A stretch of DNA of 64,000 nt, from the NCBI RefSeq assembly GCF_000204645.1, contig NC_015422.1, forward strand, positions 868,001-932,000, in the 5' to 3' direction. Of the stretch, positions 19,529-28,786 are shown piece after piece. A program made the translations under genes and the position numbers. Source of the stretch: Alicycliphilus denitrificans K601. Lineage in GTDB: Bacteria > Pseudomonadota > Gammaproteobacteria > Burkholderiales > Burkholderiaceae_C. Position 1 is the stretch's first letter. The number at the start of each line of letters is the position of its first letter. The notes beneath the pieces were generated by a model. It worked only from the letters and a program-made list of their open reading frames with translations. It did no database searches and was not told where the DNA came from.

Positions 19529-22319
19529 CGGGCAGCTTGAACTGTTGCACTGCGGTGCGGTCCTGTGCGGCAGGGCGCAGGGCGGTGAGGGTGCGCTGGC
19601 CGGCGCGCACCTGGCAGGCCTGGGTGTTGGCCAGGGCAAACTCCAGCGGCACATGGCCCTGGAGCGTGAATTGCACGCGCCGGCCATCGCCCTCGGCCTG
19701 CCAGTCGACCAGGCGGGCGTTGGCGTCGTGCAGGTAGGGGGTGGCGGCCTCGCGGCCGTCCGTTTGCAGGAAGGCGGACGGTCCGCTCAGGTGCACGTAC
19801 AGGCCTTCGCCGCCCCGGCGCCAGCCCGCCACGGCCTGGCTGGCGCCTAGCCGGGGCAGCCCCAGCGCCGGGGGCAGCCGCACGGTGCGCAGGGCGCCAT
19901 TGCTGCTGCGCAGGCGCCAGCCCTCGCCATCGCGGGCCATGGCGTAGTCGTAGAAGTCCTGCACCTTGGTGACGAACTCGGAGGCGTGTACGGGGTGCAG
20001 GGGCTGCGCGAGGGCCCAGTCGTAGACTTTCTTCAGCGCCTTGAGCGCGGCGGGCTTGCTGGCCGAGTAGGTGTGGTAGTAGATGCCCACGGGCTTGATG
20101 CGCCGGGGGCTGTCCGTCATCTCGAAGGTCTCTATGGCGCGCTCGAAACCGTAGTACGGCCCCGTCCACAGGTTGGTGTAGATGTTCTCGTTGGTGATGG
20201 GGGCGTAGACCTGCAAGAACCCGCCCTTGCGGATGCCCAGCGCCCCCACGGCCGTGAGCGAGGGGTTGGCGCGGCTGATGGAGGTGTCGCCGCCGTTGAT
20301 GTTCAGCAGCCCGGCGCGGTGGGTGATCTCCAGCGCACGGGCGCTGGGCGCCGTGTCGCCCGTCCATTGCAGGACCTTGACGGGCTTGCCGCTGGGCGCC
20401 AGGCGCTCGTTGATGTAGTGGCTTGAGCCCACGATCTCGCGCTCCAGGTCCATGGTGTAGCCGGGAACCACCAGGGACTGCGCCGCCTCCGGGTTCTCCT
20501 TGAAAAGACCGTGCTGCACGTTCGCGTCCCACAGGAAGGGGTGGCTATAGGTATGGCTGCCGACCTCGATGTGGGGCAGGCGGAAAATCTTGCGCGCCAC
20601 TTCCTCCATGCGCGGGCTCAGGCCGGGGTACAGGCCGTCGGGGGCCACCTCGGCTTCGATGACGGACATGGTCTGGGGGATGCGGTACTTCTCGAATATC
20701 TCCTTGAGCAGCACCTGGGCGGCCAGCGGGCTGCCGGGGAACTCCGCCAGCGAGGGAAAGCCGTCGCCGTCCACATGGGCCAGCAACAGGCGGCGGCCGT
20801 TCTCCGTGGTCGTGTCGGGCACCGGAATGGCGGGCAGGCGCAGGGCCTGCTGCAGGAAGGCGAAGGGATCGACCAGCCAGCGCGCGTCCTCCGTTCCGGG
20901 GATCTCGAACAGCACGTTGGGGTCGAGAATGAAGCCGCCCCAGGGGGTGATGGCGCCGCCAACGAAGGTGCGGCCGCGGGCGTCGCGCAGCTCCACCAGG
21001 GGCTGGGCCTGGCGCGCCATGTCGGGCGCCAGCTGCACCAGTTCGGTCTGCCGGGAGGGCAGGGGGAGCGGGTTCTCCAGCCCCATCATGGGGGCGAGCT
21101 GCACCTGGCGCAATGCGCCCTGGGGCTCGGCCCTGTCGAGCGCCAGCCCCAGGCTACGCGTGAGGACGCGGTCGGGCGTCATGCCCCAGTCGCCCACCAC
21201 CGCCAGCGGCATGCCTTCGTGGATGCGCGCCTGCAGCCATTGGCTCAGGCCGGCGCGTTTCGCCGCAGGCACGTAGCCGGAGAACCAGCTCACCACGCCG
21301 GCATAGCGGTCGCGCGCCATCAGGCCGGGCAGGCTGTCGCGTACGTCCACGTAGTCCGTCACGTAGCCCATGTGGTTGAGCGGCATCTGCAGGAAGCGGT
21401 GGGCGTTGGCGTAGTTGAGCGCGGGCGATTCGCCGCCGTTGTAGAGCACCAGCACGCGCCGCGGCACCGGTTCGATGCTGCCCATGCCGATGGTCGCCAA
21501 CTGCGCGTCGGTGACCCAGGGGATGAAGCCATCCTGCAGGATCCTTTGGGCTGTGGCGCGCGTGAGCGCCCGGTCGTGCGGCGAGACGTAGTCGATCACC
21601 AGCACGGGCAGGCCGTCGCGCTGCCGGACGGTGCGCAGCTGGTCCATGAGCCATTGCCGGTCCTGGTTGGGCACTTCCTCGTAGCGCCGGGTCTTGGCAT
21701 TCCAGCGCTGGTAGAGCGATTCGGCGGCCACCATCTCGACCATGCCCCGCACCTGCGGCAGGATGTCGAAACCCCGGTTGAGGATGAGCCGGATGCCGGG
21801 GAAGCGCTGGTGCAGTGTCTCGATCACCCGCACAAGCCCCTGCTGCTGGGCCTGCTCGTCGAACGTGCCCGCCAGGCGGTAGGAGTCCAGCGTGTCGAGG
21901 AAGAACCCCCGGAAGCCGCGCTCCCACAGGGGGGCGACGACGCGGCTGGCGAAGAAATCGGGCCATGCCGCCACGCTCTGGTCGATGACCTCCGACTGCC
22001 AGTCCTGGTTGCGCGCCAGTTTCCAGTCCGCCGGGATGTCCGCGTGGTAGCCGCGCGAGGGCTGCACTTCGGTCACCGAGACATAGGCATACACCTTGGT
22101 GGCGGGCTCCAGCGCGCGGGCCTGGCGCGCCGCCTCGTGGTCGGGGTCCACCACCAACAGATCGAAGGCGCGGAACTCGCCCAGGGGGATTTCATGGCCG
22201 TAGTACAGCGCCACCGCGGGCGTGGCGGCCTGGGCGCTCCAGGCCAGCGGCAGCAAGGCCAGCCCCCATGCCAGGCGCGTGCACAACTGCAACAACTGCA
22301 AAAGGAAGCGGAAGGCCAT
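19488..22319 (-). CDS. pelA: Pel polysaccharide hydrolase/deacetylase PelA
   Basis: A 943-aa protein. The start at 22319 gives a clean signal peptide cleaved after AQA (residue 31); a longer frame to 22478 would place non-conserved sequence before it. Domains: an N-terminal glycoside hydrolase domain (GH166 type, about 35-300; GFFLDTLDSYRL), a central region, then a deacetylase domain with HVDGDGF (near 515) and VGSHTYSHPF (near 590). These match NodB-like metal-binding motifs, and a C-terminal beta-rich domain follows. PelA partly deacetylates and can cleave Pel in the periplasm. First gene of pelABCDEFG. Confidence 0.94.
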   Translation of the reverse strand: MAFRFLLQLLQLCTRLAWGLALLPLAWSAQAATPAVALYYGHEIPLGEFRAFDLLVVDPDHEAARQARALEPATKVYAYVSVTEVQPSRGYHADIPADWKLARNQDWQSEVIDQSVAAWPDFFASRVVAPLWERGFRGFFLDTLDSYRLAGTFDEQAQQQGLVRVIETLHQRFPGIRLILNRGFDILPQVRGMVEMVAAESLYQRWNAKTRRYEEVPNQDRQWLMDQLRTVRQRDGLPVLVIDYVSPHDRALTRATAQRILQDGFIPWVTDAQLATIGMGSIEPVPRRVLVLYNGGESPALNYANAHRFLQMPLNHMGYVTDYVDVRDSLPGLMARDRYAGVVSWFSGYVPAAKRAGLSQWLQARIHEGMPLAVVGDWGMTPDRVLTRSLGLALDRAEPQGALRQVQLAPMMGLENPLPLPSRQTELVQLAPDMARQAQPLVELRDARGRTFVGGAITPWGGFILDPNVLFEIPGTEDARWLVDPFAFLQQALRLPAIPVPDTTTENGRRLLLAHVDGDGFPSLAEFPGSPLAAQVLLKEIFEKYRIPQTMSVIEAEVAPDGLYPGLSPRMEEVARKIFRLPHIEVGSHTYSHPFLWDANVQHGLFKENPEAAQSLVVPGYTMDLEREIVGSSHYINERLAPSGKPVKVLQWTGDTAPSARALEITHRAGLLNINGGDTSISRANPSLTAVGALGIRKGGFLQVYAPITNENIYTNLWTGPYYGFERAIETFEMTDSPRRIKPVGIYYHTYSASKPAALKALKKVYDWALAQPLHPVHASEFVTKVQDFYDYAMARDGEGWRLRSSNGALRTVRLPPALGLPRLGASQAVAGWRRGGEGLYVHLSGPSAFLQTDGREAATPYLHDANARLVDWQAEGDGRRVQFTLQGHVPLEFALANTQACQVRAGQRTLTALRPAAQDRTAVQQFKLPDAAAQIQILCPER

Positions 22320-22411
22320 GGGACCGGAAGGGGCTGCCAATAGGGTTTTGGAGGGCTTGCGTACCCAAAATTCGAATTGTATTGGGTGCAAAATCGTATC
22401 GATTGATTTCC

Positions 22412-22426
22412 CAATCCATCGGATTG
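22412..22426. promoter_or_regulatory. Inverted repeat in the divergent pelA-galE region
   Basis: CAATCC (22412-22417), 3-nt gap, GGATTG (22421-22426), with further GATTG matches just upstream (22401). It lies in the 172-bp AT-richer space between divergent pelA and galE, so it could be an operator for either. No regulator gene is adjacent and no convincing -35/-10 pair was found. Confidence 0.35.
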
Positions 22427-22491
22427 TCACGTTTGTTAACACTGCGTTTGCCACAATCCCGACCAGACTTGTACGCATATAGGAGGGATCT

Positions 22492-23508
22492 GTGATCTTG
22501 GTGACCGGAGGCGCGGGCTACATCGGCTCGCACATGTGTGTGGCGCTGGCTCAGGCGAACGAGCCGTTCCTGGTATTGGACAACTTTGGCAACAGCCGCC
22601 CCTCGGTGCTGGAGCGCATCGGGCGCATCACGGGGCGCGAGCCCGAATGCGTGCGGGGCGACGTGCGCGACGCGGCGCTGCTGCAGCAGTTGTTTGCACG
22701 CCACGAATTCACGGCGGTGATCCACTTCGCCGCGCTCAAGGCGGTGGGCGAATCGGTGCGCGAGCCCCTGGCGTACTACGACAACAACGTCGCGGGCACG
22801 GTCACGCTGCTGCAGGCCATGCGGCAGGCGGGCGTGCGCCAGCTGGTGTTCTCGTCGTCCGCCACGGTGTATGGCGACCCGGCCTCCTTGCCGATACGCG
22901 AGGACTGCCCGCTCTCGGCCACCAACCCCTACGGCTGGAGCAAGCTGATGATGGAGCAGGTGCTGGCCGACGTGGACGCGAGCGAGCCCGGCCAGTGGCG
23001 CATTGCGCGGCTGCGCTACTTCAACCCCGTGGGCGCGCACGAGAGTGGCCTGATCGGCGAGGACCCGCAGGGCGTGCCCAACAACCTCATGCCCTACGTG
23101 GCGCAAGTGGCCTCCGGCCAGCGCGAGTTCCTGAACGTCTGGGGCAGCGACTACCCCACGCCCGACGGCACGGGGCTGCGCGACTATATCCATGTCTGCG
23201 ACCTGGCCGAGGGCCACGTGGCGGCGCTGCGCTACCTACGCGAGCACCCGGGCCTGCTGACGGTGAACCTGGGCACGGGCCGGCCCGTGTCGGTGCTGGA
23301 GATGGTGCGCGGCTTCGAGCAGGCCAGTGGCCGCCCCGTGCCCTACAGGCTCGCCGAGCGCCGCCCGGGCGACGTGGCGGCATGCTGGGCCGACCCGGGC
23401 CTGGCCGAGCGGCTGCTGGGCTGGCGCGCCACGCGCGACGTGCAGGCCATGTGCCAGGATGCCTGGCGCTGGCAGGACGGCGTGGCGCGCACGCTGCAGC
23501 CGGCGTGA
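22492..23508 (+). CDS. galE: UDP-hexose 4-epimerase (GalE family), likely able to use UDP-GlcNAc
   Basis: A 338-aa short-chain dehydrogenase-type epimerase. It has the NAD-binding GGAGYIGSH motif (residues 6-14), SSSATVYG (121-128), the catalytic YxxxK (Tyr147/Lys151), and RYFNPVGAH. In the C-terminal [11 protein letters not shown], Cys298 occupies the position of E. coli Tyr299, the residue that restricts substrate size; human GALE, which handles UDP-GlcNAc/UDP-GalNAc, also has Cys. The GTG start follows an AGGAGG ribosome-binding site. It is divergent from pelA, so it may supply UDP-GalNAc for Pel. Confidence 0.9.
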   Translation: MILVTGGAGYIGSHMCVALAQANEPFLVLDNFGNSRPSVLERIGRITGREPECVRGDVRDAALLQQLFARHEFTAVIHFAALKAVGESVREPLAYYDNNVAGTVTLLQAMRQAGVRQLVFSSSATVYGDPASLPIREDCPLSATNPYGWSKLMMEQVLADVDASEPGQWRIARLRYFNPVGAHESGLIGEDPQGVPNNLMPYVAQVASGQREFLNVWGSDYPTPDGTGLRDYIHVCDLAEGHVAALRYLREHPGLLTVNLGTGRPVSVLEMVRGFEQASGRPVPYRLAERRPGDVAACWADPGLAERLLGWRATRDVQAMCQDAWRWQDGVARTLQPA

Positions 23509-23548
23509 GCCGTGGTATCTTGCGCGCCCCAGCCGTAGAACGATTCCC

Positions 23549-24328
<780 letters not shown>

Positions 24329-24330
24329 CC

Positions 24331-24396
24331 GGTTTTTGAGTCAAATCGGGCTCCGGTGCTTGCCTGGCAAGCGTTGGCTGCTATCAAAATAAATAG
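24331..24396 (+). repeat. Dispersed intergenic repeat, copy 2 (hisF-hisI)
   Basis: Core GCTTGCCTGGCAAGCG with flanking GGGCTCCGG and GCTATCAAAATAAATAG, the same orientation as copy 1. It fills most of the 106-bp hisF-hisI gap. Confidence 0.7.
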
Positions 24397-24434
24397 GCGA
24401 TGCTGCGTTGCCGCAAACATTCGACAATGGCGCC

Positions 24435-24824
24435 ATGAACTGGCTCGATCAAGTGAAATGGGACGCGCAGGGCCTGGTGCCCGTCATCGCGCAGGAGGCC
24501 GCCACGGGCGACGTGCTGATGTTCGCCTGGATGGATCGCGAGGCGCTGCAGAAGACCGCCGAGCTGGGCCGTGCCGTGTACTACAGCCGCTCGCGCGCCA
24601 GGCTCTGGTTCAAGGGCGAGGAGTCGGGCCACGTGCAGCAGGTCCACGAAATCCGCTTGGACTGCGACAACGACGTGGTGCTGCTGAAAGTGACGCAGCT
24701 CGGCCACGAGCCCGGCATCGCCTGCCACACGGGGCGCCACAGCTGTTTCTTCAGCGTGCTCAAGGACGGGGCGTGGCAGCCCGTCGACCCGGTCTTGAAA
24801 GACCCCGAATCCATTTACAAGTAA
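24435..24824 (+). CDS. hisI: Phosphoribosyl-AMP cyclohydrolase
   Basis: A 129-aa monofunctional HisI. Metal ligands are seen in [11 protein letters not shown] (DxDxD with Cys) and [13 protein letters not shown]. The start [10 protein letters not shown] is the conserved family N-terminus; nine upstream in-frame residues are not conserved. hisE follows after 4 bp as a separate gene, as usual in betaproteobacteria. Confidence 0.95.
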   Translation: MNWLDQVKWDAQGLVPVIAQEAATGDVLMFAWMDREALQKTAELGRAVYYSRSRARLWFKGEESGHVQQVHEIRLDCDNDVVLLKVTQLGHEPGIACHTGRHSCFFSVLKDGAWQPVDPVLKDPESIYK

Positions 24825-24828
24825 GACC

Positions 24829-25206
24829 ATGCCAAGCAACGATTCCCTGGCGCGCCTGGCCGCCGTGATCGAGAGCCGCAAGCCCGCCAACGGCGGCGAC
24901 CCGCAGGCGAGCTACGTTGCGCGCCTGCTGCACAAGGGCCCCGACGCCTTCCTGAAGAAGATCGGTGAGGAGGCCACCGAGGTAGTGATGGCAGCCAAGG
25001 ACGTGGACCATGGCGCCCCAGCGGCCAAGCTCGTCTACGAGGTGGCCGACCTGTGGTTCCATTCTATGGTCGCGCTGGCCCACTACGGCCTGGCGCCGGC
25101 CGACGTGATCGCTGAGCTCGAGCGCCGCGAGGGCACCAGCGGCATCGAGGAAAAGGCGCTGCGCAAGGCCACAGGCCGCGCCAGCGAGGAAGGAGGCGGG
25201 CAGTGA
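24829..25206 (+). CDS. hisE: Phosphoribosyl-ATP pyrophosphatase
   Basis: A 125-aa protein of the MazG-like all-alpha NTP pyrophosphohydrolase fold. The motif [16 protein letters not shown] (near residue 45) supplies the metal-binding acidic residues, and [11 protein letters not shown] follows. It hydrolyses PR-ATP to PR-AMP in step 2 of the pathway. Its stop overlaps the GTG start of the next gene. Confidence 0.95.
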   Translation: MPSNDSLARLAAVIESRKPANGGDPQASYVARLLHKGPDAFLKKIGEEATEVVMAAKDVDHGAPAAKLVYEVADLWFHSMVALAHYGLAPADVIAELERREGTSGIEEKALRKATGRASEEGGGQ

Positions 25207-25589
25207 GCAACGACATCATTGACGTGGAGCCCGACGAGCGCGCCGAAAGCCTCAAGGCCATTGGCTGGGTCAGCTACATCCTGCACCTGATCGTGGCCGT
25301 GGGCGCCGTGATGCCGGGCGCGCAGCCGGGCGTGGCGCTGCTCATCGTGGCGCTGGTCATCGACTTGGTGAAGAAAAGCGACGCCGAGGGCACCTGGCAG
25401 GCCAGCCATTTCGCGTGGCGCATACGCACCGTGCTGTGGGCCGGCGTGCTCTACGTCGTCACGACGCCGCTCTGGCTGCTGTTCTTCTTCCCCGGCTGGA
25501 TCGCCTGGGGCCTGATCTCCATCTGGTTCCTGTACCGCATCGTGCGCGGCATGGTGTCCATGAACAAGGGCCAGGCCGTCGATGGCTGA
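25203..25589 (+). CDS. Small membrane protein, DUF4870-like
   Basis: A 128-aa protein with a short acidic N-terminus and three or four hydrophobic segments (about residues 22-55, 70-90 and 92-115), resembling DUF4870/TIGR-type inner-membrane proteins often found in this his-tat interval. The GTG start overlaps the hisE stop. The function is unknown. Confidence 0.7.
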   Translation: MSNDIIDVEPDERAESLKAIGWVSYILHLIVAVGAVMPGAQPGVALLIVALVIDLVKKSDAEGTWQASHFAWRIRTVLWAGVLYVVTTPLWLLFFFPGWIAWGLISIWFLYRIVRGMVSMNKGQAVDG

Positions 25590-26610
25590 GCAGGCACCCG
25601 CGCCGCCCCTGAACCTGGCGCTGCAGGGCGGCGGCTCGCACGGCGCATTCACCTGGGGCGTGCTCGATGCGCTGCTGGAGGACGGGGGCTTCGTGCTCGA
25701 AGGCATCAGCGGCACCAGCGCCGGCGCCATGAACGCGGTGGCGCTGGCCCATGGGTTCGCCCAGGCGGCGCTGCAGCACAAGGATGCGGCCGAGGCGCAC
25801 CGGGCGGGCTGCGCGCTGGCGCGCGAGTCGCTCACGCGCCTGTGGGAGGGCGTGGGCGCCATGGGCAGCCTGATGTGGGGCGTGCCGCTGCAGGGCAACC
25901 CGCTGCTGGGCATGATGAGCCAATGGCTTTCGCCCTACCAGACCAATCCGCTGGGCATCAACCCGCTGCGCGGCCTGCTTGAGCGCGTGGTGGATTTCGA
26001 CGCGCTGTGCCATGCGCGCCGCGCGTCCGTGCCCAAGGTGTTCGTGTGCGCGACCAACGTGCGCACGGGCCGCGGCGAAATCTTCTCGGGCGCGCGCCTG
26101 TCGGCCGACGCAGTCATGGCCTCGGCCTGCCTGCCGCTGATGTTCAAGGCAGTGCCGATCGGCGGCGAGCATTACTGGGACGGAGGCTTCTCCGGCAACC
26201 CCGCGCTGTACCCGCTGATCTATCAGACGCAATGCGCCGACGTGCTGCTGGTGCAGATCAACCCCATAGAGCACCGCGACCTGCCCGATACCGCGCAGGA
26301 GATCATGGAGCGCATGAACGAGGTCACCTTCAACGCCAGCCTGCTGGGCGAGCTGCGCGCCATCGACTTCGTGCGCCGCCTGCTGGCCGAGGGGCGGCTC
26401 GATCCGCAGCACTACAAGAGCATGCGCATGCACCGCATAGACGGCGGCAGCGTGCTGGCCGCGTTCGGCGACGCCAGCAAGACGCGCGCCGACATGGGCT
26501 TCGTGCGCCAGCTGTTCCAGCTGGGGCGCACCGAAGGGGAGCGCTGGCTGCACCGCCATCGCCGCGACGTAGGGGTGCAGCACACCCTGCATTTGACGGA
26601 CAATCACTGA
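25582..26610 (+). CDS. Patatin-like phospholipase family protein
   Basis: A 342-aa protein with the patatin features in order: the oxyanion loop LQGGGSHGAF (about 14-23), the nucleophile elbow GTSAG (Ser near 47), and the catalytic Asp in DGGFSGN (near 200). Likely a lipid acyl hydrolase; substrate unknown. It has no signal peptide. It overlaps the upstream membrane protein gene by 8 bp. Confidence 0.88.
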   Translation: MAEQAPAPPLNLALQGGGSHGAFTWGVLDALLEDGGFVLEGISGTSAGAMNAVALAHGFAQAALQHKDAAEAHRAGCALARESLTRLWEGVGAMGSLMWGVPLQGNPLLGMMSQWLSPYQTNPLGINPLRGLLERVVDFDALCHARRASVPKVFVCATNVRTGRGEIFSGARLSADAVMASACLPLMFKAVPIGGEHYWDGGFSGNPALYPLIYQTQCADVLLVQINPIEHRDLPDTAQEIMERMNEVTFNASLLGELRAIDFVRRLLAEGRLDPQHYKSMRMHRIDGGSVLAAFGDASKTRADMGFVRQLFQLGRTEGERWLHRHRRDVGVQHTLHLTDNH

Positions 26611-26648
26611 TTGATCGCCCCGGGCGCCTTCTTCTCCCCGCTTTTCCC

Positions 26649-27005
26649 ATGCACGACCCCAATTGCCTCTTCTGCAAGATCATTGCTGGCCAGATTCCGT
26701 CCAAGAAGGTGTACGAGGACGAACAGGTCTTCGCCTTCCACGACATCCACCCCTGGGCTCCCGTGCACTTTCTCATCGTGCCCAGGCTGCACCTGCACTC
26801 CATGGCGGCCGTCACGCCCGAGCATGCGGGCCTGCTGGGCCACATGATGGCGCTGGCCCCGAAGCTGGCCATGGAACAGGGCTGCAACCCCTATCCGGAT
26901 GGGGGTTTTCGCATCGTGGTCAACACCGGAACAGAAGGCGGGCAGGAAATCCACCACCTGCACATGCACGTGATCGGCGGGCCACGCCCCTGGCTCAGGG
27001 GTTGA
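26649..27005 (+). CDS. HIT-family nucleotide-binding protein (HinT-like)
   Basis: A 118-aa protein beginning MHDPNCLFCKIIAGQIPSKK, with the HIT triad motif HHLHMHVIGG near the C-terminus (middle His is the catalytic nucleophile). The family hydrolyses purine nucleoside phosphoramidates. Placed upstream of tatA as in other betaproteobacteria. Confidence 0.94.
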   Translation: MHDPNCLFCKIIAGQIPSKKVYEDEQVFAFHDIHPWAPVHFLIVPRLHLHSMAAVTPEHAGLLGHMMALAPKLAMEQGCNPYPDGGFRIVVNTGTEGGQEIHHLHMHVIGGPRPWLRG

Positions 27006-27105
27006 ACCATGGCAAGCCGCCCCGCATCTGACGGGCGGTGTGGATATGCGGGGTCCGGCAGGTCCGTCGGCGTCTAGAATGGACCGCATTCGTTAGGAGA
27101 TTTTC

Positions 27106-27354
27106 ATGGGATCGTTTTCCATTTGGCACTGGCTCATCGTGCTGCTCATCGTCGTCATGGTGTTCGGCACCAAGAAGCTCAAGAACATCGGCTCCGACCT
27201 GGGCAGCGCGGTCAAGGGTTTCAAGGACGGCATGAAGGACGGCGCCAGCGGCGATGACCAGCAGGCACAGGCCGGCGCACCCGCCGGCCAGGTGACCAAC
27301 GGCCAGACTGCCGACAAGACCACCATCGACGTGGAAGCCAAGCAAAAGAGCTGA
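27106..27354 (+). CDS. tatA: Sec-independent translocase subunit TatA
   Basis: An 82-aa protein with an N-terminal transmembrane helix ([14 protein letters not shown]), the conserved FG hinge (VFGTKKLKN), and an amphipathic helix ([17 protein letters not shown]), followed by a charged disordered tail. It forms the pore-like component of the twin-arginine translocase with TatB and TatC downstream. A TAGAAT -10-like element lies at 27075-27080, without a clear -35. Confidence 0.95.
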   Translation: MGSFSIWHWLIVLLIVVMVFGTKKLKNIGSDLGSAVKGFKDGMKDGASGDDQQAQAGAPAGQVTNGQTADKTTIDVEAKQKS

Positions 27355-27379
27355 ACGCCCCTTTGCCTGAGCACTCCTC

Positions 27380-27859
27380 ATGATCGACATCGGCCTGTCC
27401 AAGATGGCGCTCATCGGCGCCGTAGCGCTCATCGTCATCGGCCCGGAGAAGCTGCCGCGCGTGGCGCGCACCGTGGGCACCTTGCTCGGCAAGGCGCAGC
27501 GCTATGTGGCCGACGTGAAGGCGGAGGTCAACCGCTCCATGGAGCTCGACGAGCTCAAGAAGATGAAGGACGAGGTGGAAAGCGCCGCGCGCGACGTGGA
27601 GCAGAGCATCCAGACCGGCGCCAGCGATCTGCAGAAGGACATGGAGCAGAGCCTGGGTGGCTATGGCGCCGCCTCCGAAGCCGCAGGTTCGTCGCCGGAC
27701 CTGTCCACCGTGGTTCCGGCCTACAGGCACCCGGGCAAGAACTGGCGCCTCAAGCGCGCCGCCGTGCCGCAGTGGTACAAGGCGCGTGCCGGCGTGCGCA
27801 CCAAGGCGCAGTCAGGCGCGGCGCGCGTGGCGCGATTCAGGCCCCAGAAATTCCATTGA
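27380..27859 (+). CDS. tatB: Sec-independent translocase subunit TatB
   Basis: A 159-aa protein. It has the N-terminal helix [20 protein letters not shown] with the early Glu/Pro motif ([13 protein letters not shown]) that distinguishes TatB from TatA, then a long amphipathic helix and a basic C-terminal tail. It forms the twin-arginine signal receptor with TatC. Lies 25 bp after tatA. Confidence 0.93.
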   Translation: MIDIGLSKMALIGAVALIVIGPEKLPRVARTVGTLLGKAQRYVADVKAEVNRSMELDELKKMKDEVESAARDVEQSIQTGASDLQKDMEQSLGGYGAASEAAGSSPDLSTVVPAYRHPGKNWRLKRAAVPQWYKARAGVRTKAQSGAARVARFRPQKFH

Positions 27860-27924
27860 CCCCATGACGTTGGCTGCGCCGCGCGCGCAGCTGGAGCGGG
27901 CGCCATGCCCGCCACATTTCCACC

Positions 27925-28713
27925 ATGTCCGAAACGCAGAATAAAGAAGACGAGCTCGCCGGTACCGAGCAGCCCTTCGTGCAGCACCTGATGGAGCTGC
28001 GCGACCGCCTCGTGAAGGCGATGATCGCGATCGGCGTGGTCGCGGCCGTGCTGTTCTTCTATCCCGGCCCGGGGCAACTGTACGACCTGCTGGCCGCGCC
28101 GCTCGTGGCCCACCTGCCGCAGGGCGCGACCATGATTGCCACCTCGGTGATCTCGCCCTTCATGGTGCCGCTGAAGATCCTGCTGATGACGGCCTTCCTG
28201 ATCGCGCTTCCCTTCGTGCTGTGGCAGGTGTGGGCCTTCGTGGCGCCGGGCCTGTACTCGCACGAGAAGCGCCTGGTGCTGCCGCTGGTCATCTCCAGCA
28301 CCGTGCTGTTCTTCATCGGCGTGGCCTTCTGCTACTTCTTCGTGTTCGGCCAGGTGTTCAGCTTCATCCAGGGCTTCGCGCCCAAGAGCATCACGGCCGC
28401 GCCCGACATCGAGGCCTACCTGGGCTTCGTGCTCACTATGTTTCTGGCCTTCGGCCTGGCCTTCGAGGTGCCGATCGCCGTGGTAGTGCTCGCGCGCCTG
28501 GGCCTGGTGAGCGTGGACAAGCTCAAGAGCTTCCGCGGCTACTTCATCGTGGCGGCCTTCGTGATCGCCGCCATCGTCACGCCGCCGGACGTGGTCTCGC
28601 AGCTGGCGCTGGCCGTCCCGATGTGCCTGCTGTATGAAATCGGCATCTGGGCGGCGCAGCTGTTCATCCGCAACACCCAGGCGCCTGAGGATACGCAGGA
28701 ATCGGCTTCCTGA
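27925..28713 (+). CDS. tatC: Sec-independent translocase subunit TatC
   Basis: A 262-aa protein with six transmembrane segments. The conserved cytoplasmic N-terminal region FVQHLMELRDRLVKA and the FAPKSITAAPDIEAYLGF periplasmic loop region are present. TatC binds the twin-arginine signal peptide. Last gene of tatABC; a hairpin formed by an intergenic repeat follows. Confidence 0.96.
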   Translation: MSETQNKEDELAGTEQPFVQHLMELRDRLVKAMIAIGVVAAVLFFYPGPGQLYDLLAAPLVAHLPQGATMIATSVISPFMVPLKILLMTAFLIALPFVLWQVWAFVAPGLYSHEKRLVLPLVISSTVLFFIGVAFCYFFVFGQVFSFIQGFAPKSITAAPDIEAYLGFVLTMFLAFGLAFEVPIAVVVLARLGLVSVDKLKSFRGYFIVAAFVIAAIVTPPDVVSQLALAVPMCLLYEIGIWAAQLFIRNTQAPEDTQESAS

Positions 28714-28714
28714 A

Positions 28715-28775
28715 CGGTTTTCGATAAAAACAGCTGCCAGCGCCCATGTATAAAGCGCTGGAAGCTATTTTTTTG
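28715..28775 (-). repeat. Dispersed intergenic repeat, copy 3 (tatC / protease, convergent)
   Basis: A divergent copy with CAGCTGCCAGCGCC...AAGCGCTGGAAGC, lying between convergent genes. Its two halves pair and are flanked by T-runs on both strands, so here the repeat doubles as a terminator. Confidence 0.65.
28737..28774. terminator. Bidirectional terminator between tatC and the DegS-like protease
   Basis: Stem CCAGCGC (28737-28743) with GCGCTGG (28755-28761), 11-nt loop. T7 follows at 28768-28774 for the plus strand; on the minus strand TTTTT follows after CAGCTG. It serves both convergent genes. Confidence 0.75.
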
Positions 28776-28786
28776 AGAGTGAATCC

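Noticed and set aside
19529..19687. N-terminal extension of PelB inside pelA
   Set aside because: It is out-of-frame translation of pelA codons; the ATG at 19528 precedes the expected membrane helix.
22320..22478. N-terminal extension of PelA (53 extra residues)
   Set aside because: The added residues lack family character and would bury the clear signal peptide that begins at 22319.
24408..24434. Upstream hisI start adding nine residues
   Set aside because: The added residues are not conserved and the [10 protein letters not shown] start fits the family.
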